Assembly: GCA_963977625.1 (NCBI GenBank)
Contig: CAXBPX010000008.1
Coordinates: 1-23,526 of the forward strand
Source of the DNA: ZLKRG08 sp963977625
GTDB lineage: Bacteria > Actinomycetota > Actinomycetes > Nanopelagicales > Nanopelagicaceae
DNA: 23,526 bases
Direction of reading: 5' to 3'
A model generated the notes under the pieces. It was not told the origin of the DNA. It was given only the letters and a program-made list of their open reading frames with translations, and searched no databases. The position numbers and the translations under genes were made by a program. The first letter of the stretch is position 1; each line of letters starts with the position of its first letter. This document shows positions 22,628 to 23,526 of the stretch, piece after piece.

Positions 22628-23526
22628 ATGAAGAAAGTTTTAGTAACAGGTGCAACTGGTTATGTCGGAGGACGGTTAGTTCGCGCCTTACTGGAAAATA
22701 ATTATCAAGTTAGGGTTTTGGTTCGCGATCCTAAAAAGGTAAAGCAATATACCTGGGCCAATTCCGTAGAGGTTATGGTTGGTAATGCCACTGATTTTGA
22801 TTCAACTTTTGCAGCGCTTAAAGATATTGATATTGCCTACTATTTCCTGCATTCCATCAATAGCTCTACTAAATTTGATGAAATTGAACGAGAAATGGCG
22901 CGCACCTTTGGCATGGCTGCTACCAAAGCTGGCGTTAAACAAATTGTTTATCTTGGCGGTATCGCAAACGATTCTAAAAAAAGTCGGCACTTGCAGTCGC
23001 GTGCGGATACCGGAATTGAATTAGCAAAATATGGAGTTCCGGTGCTCGAACTTCGCGCCGGAATTATTATTGGTTCTGGATCAGCGTCTTTCGAAATGTT
23101 GCGCCACTTAACACATCGCTTACCAGTAATGACTACTCCAAAATGGGTAAAGAATCGAACGCAGCCAATTGCAATTAGAGATGTACTTTATTACCTAATC
23201 AAAACGGCAGAATTAGAGCAACCAATCACTGGTGTTTACGATATTGGCGGCCCTGATGTAGTTACTTACGAAGGAATGATGCAAACTTTTGCAAATGTTG
23301 CTGGGCTTCGAAAAAGATTGGTAGTAAAAGTTCCAGTTTTAACACCTTCTCTATCAAGTTTATGGATTGGTTTAGTTACTCCTGTCCCAACTACTTTAGC
23401 TAGACCCTTGGTGGAATCATTAATTAGCGAAGTGGTGGTGGATGCCAATAAATCCATTGAAAAAATAATTCCAAAGCCTGCGGATGGATTAACTAGTGTT
23501 AATACCGCAATCGAATTGGCGTTAGA
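22628..23526 (+). CDS. NAD(P)-binding SDR / NmrA-like protein (partial, C-terminus beyond right edge)
   Basis: Atypical or extended SDR with an N-terminal Rossmann fold; 299 codons are visible with no stop before the window ends. VLVTGATGYVGGRLVRALL at residues 4-22 is the dinucleotide motif, followed by VLVRDPKKV. AYYFLHSI, VYLGGIAND and LELRAGIIIGSGSASFEML resemble the SDR proteins that carry a C-terminal DUF2867 (SRPBCC-like) domain, which would lie beyond the edge. The substrate is unknown. No clear Shine-Dalgarno precedes the ATG, which is only 12 bases after the heliorhodopsin stop, so translation may depend on reinitiation. Cotranscription with a photoreceptor is the notable point. Confidence 0.85.
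   Translation, partial: MKKVLVTGATGYVGGRLVRALLENNYQVRVLVRDPKKVKQYTWANSVEVMVGNATDFDSTFAALKDIDIAYYFLHSINSSTKFDEIEREMARTFGMAATKAGVKQIVYLGGIANDSKKSRHLQSRADTGIELAKYGVPVLELRAGIIIGSGSASFEMLRHLTHRLPVMTTPKWVKNRTQPIAIRDVLYYLIKTAELEQPITGVYDIGGPDVVTYEGMMQTFANVAGLRKRLVVKVPVLTPSLSSLWIGLVTPVPTTLARPLVESLISEVVVDANKSIEKIIPKPADGLTSVNTAIELAL

Noticed and set aside
1..23526. CRISPR array, insertion sequence, prophage or integrase
   Set aside because: No regularly spaced direct repeats, transposase or integrase motifs, or terminal inverted repeats were seen on reading both strands.

Overview
The window reads as part of a chromosome from a small, streamlined, low-GC actinobacterium. The best fit is a freshwater planktonic lineage of the acI / Nanopelagicales type. 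This rests on gene content (CrgA, a PASTA-domain PknB next to PstP and TrpG, heliorhodopsin, an actinobacterial-type succinate dehydrogenase), AT-leaning codon use, very short intergenic spaces and many stop/start overlaps. The taxonomic call is inference; no rRNA is present. I see no insertion sequence, prophage, integrase or CRISPR array. No gene-free stretch exceeds 300 bases; the longest (21605-21838) carries a riboswitch and the heliorhodopsin leader.

Layout. 1-3280 (-): sdhC-sdhA-sdhB, with sdhB cut by the left edge. 3358-3522 (-): tRNA-Ser(UGA) with its promoter and a strong terminator. 3531-8813: a complete histidine-utilisation set, hutG (-) divergent from hutH-hutU-hutI (+), converting histidine to glutamate. 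8793-11777 (-): an overlapping pheA-serS-HAD operon, in which serS is broken by a single-base frameshift. 11807-15022: the conserved actinobacterial signalling and division neighbourhood, PstP phosphatase, PknB kinase, TrpG/PabA glutaminase (-) and CrgA. The rodA, pbpA and pknA genes that usually lie between pstP and pknB are absent. 15002-16049 (-): rhomboid protease and cyclophilin. 16058-19825 (-): a four-gene overlapping operon (FAD oxidoreductase, DUF1365, cyclopropane-fatty-acid-synthase-like methyltransferase, SDR) that probably remodels membrane fatty acids. 19892-20691 (+): SRPBCC protein and a small unknown membrane protein. 20684-21604 (-): TerC-family transporter behind a yybP-ykoY manganese riboswitch. 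21839-23526 (+): heliorhodopsin followed 12 bases later by an NAD(P)-binding SDR cut by the right edge.

How the parts relate. The right third is the most interesting: a heliorhodopsin photoreceptor, a Mn-riboswitch-controlled putative Mn exporter and a lipid-modification operon lie side by side. Light, manganese and membrane oxidation are physiologically linked, so a shared photo-oxidative stress role is a reasonable hypothesis, but it is inferred from position only. Two architectural themes recur. All four convergent gene pairs overlap at their 3' ends. Several genes have a -10-like box 6-7 bases before the start codon and no good Shine-Dalgarno, as expected for leaderless transcripts.
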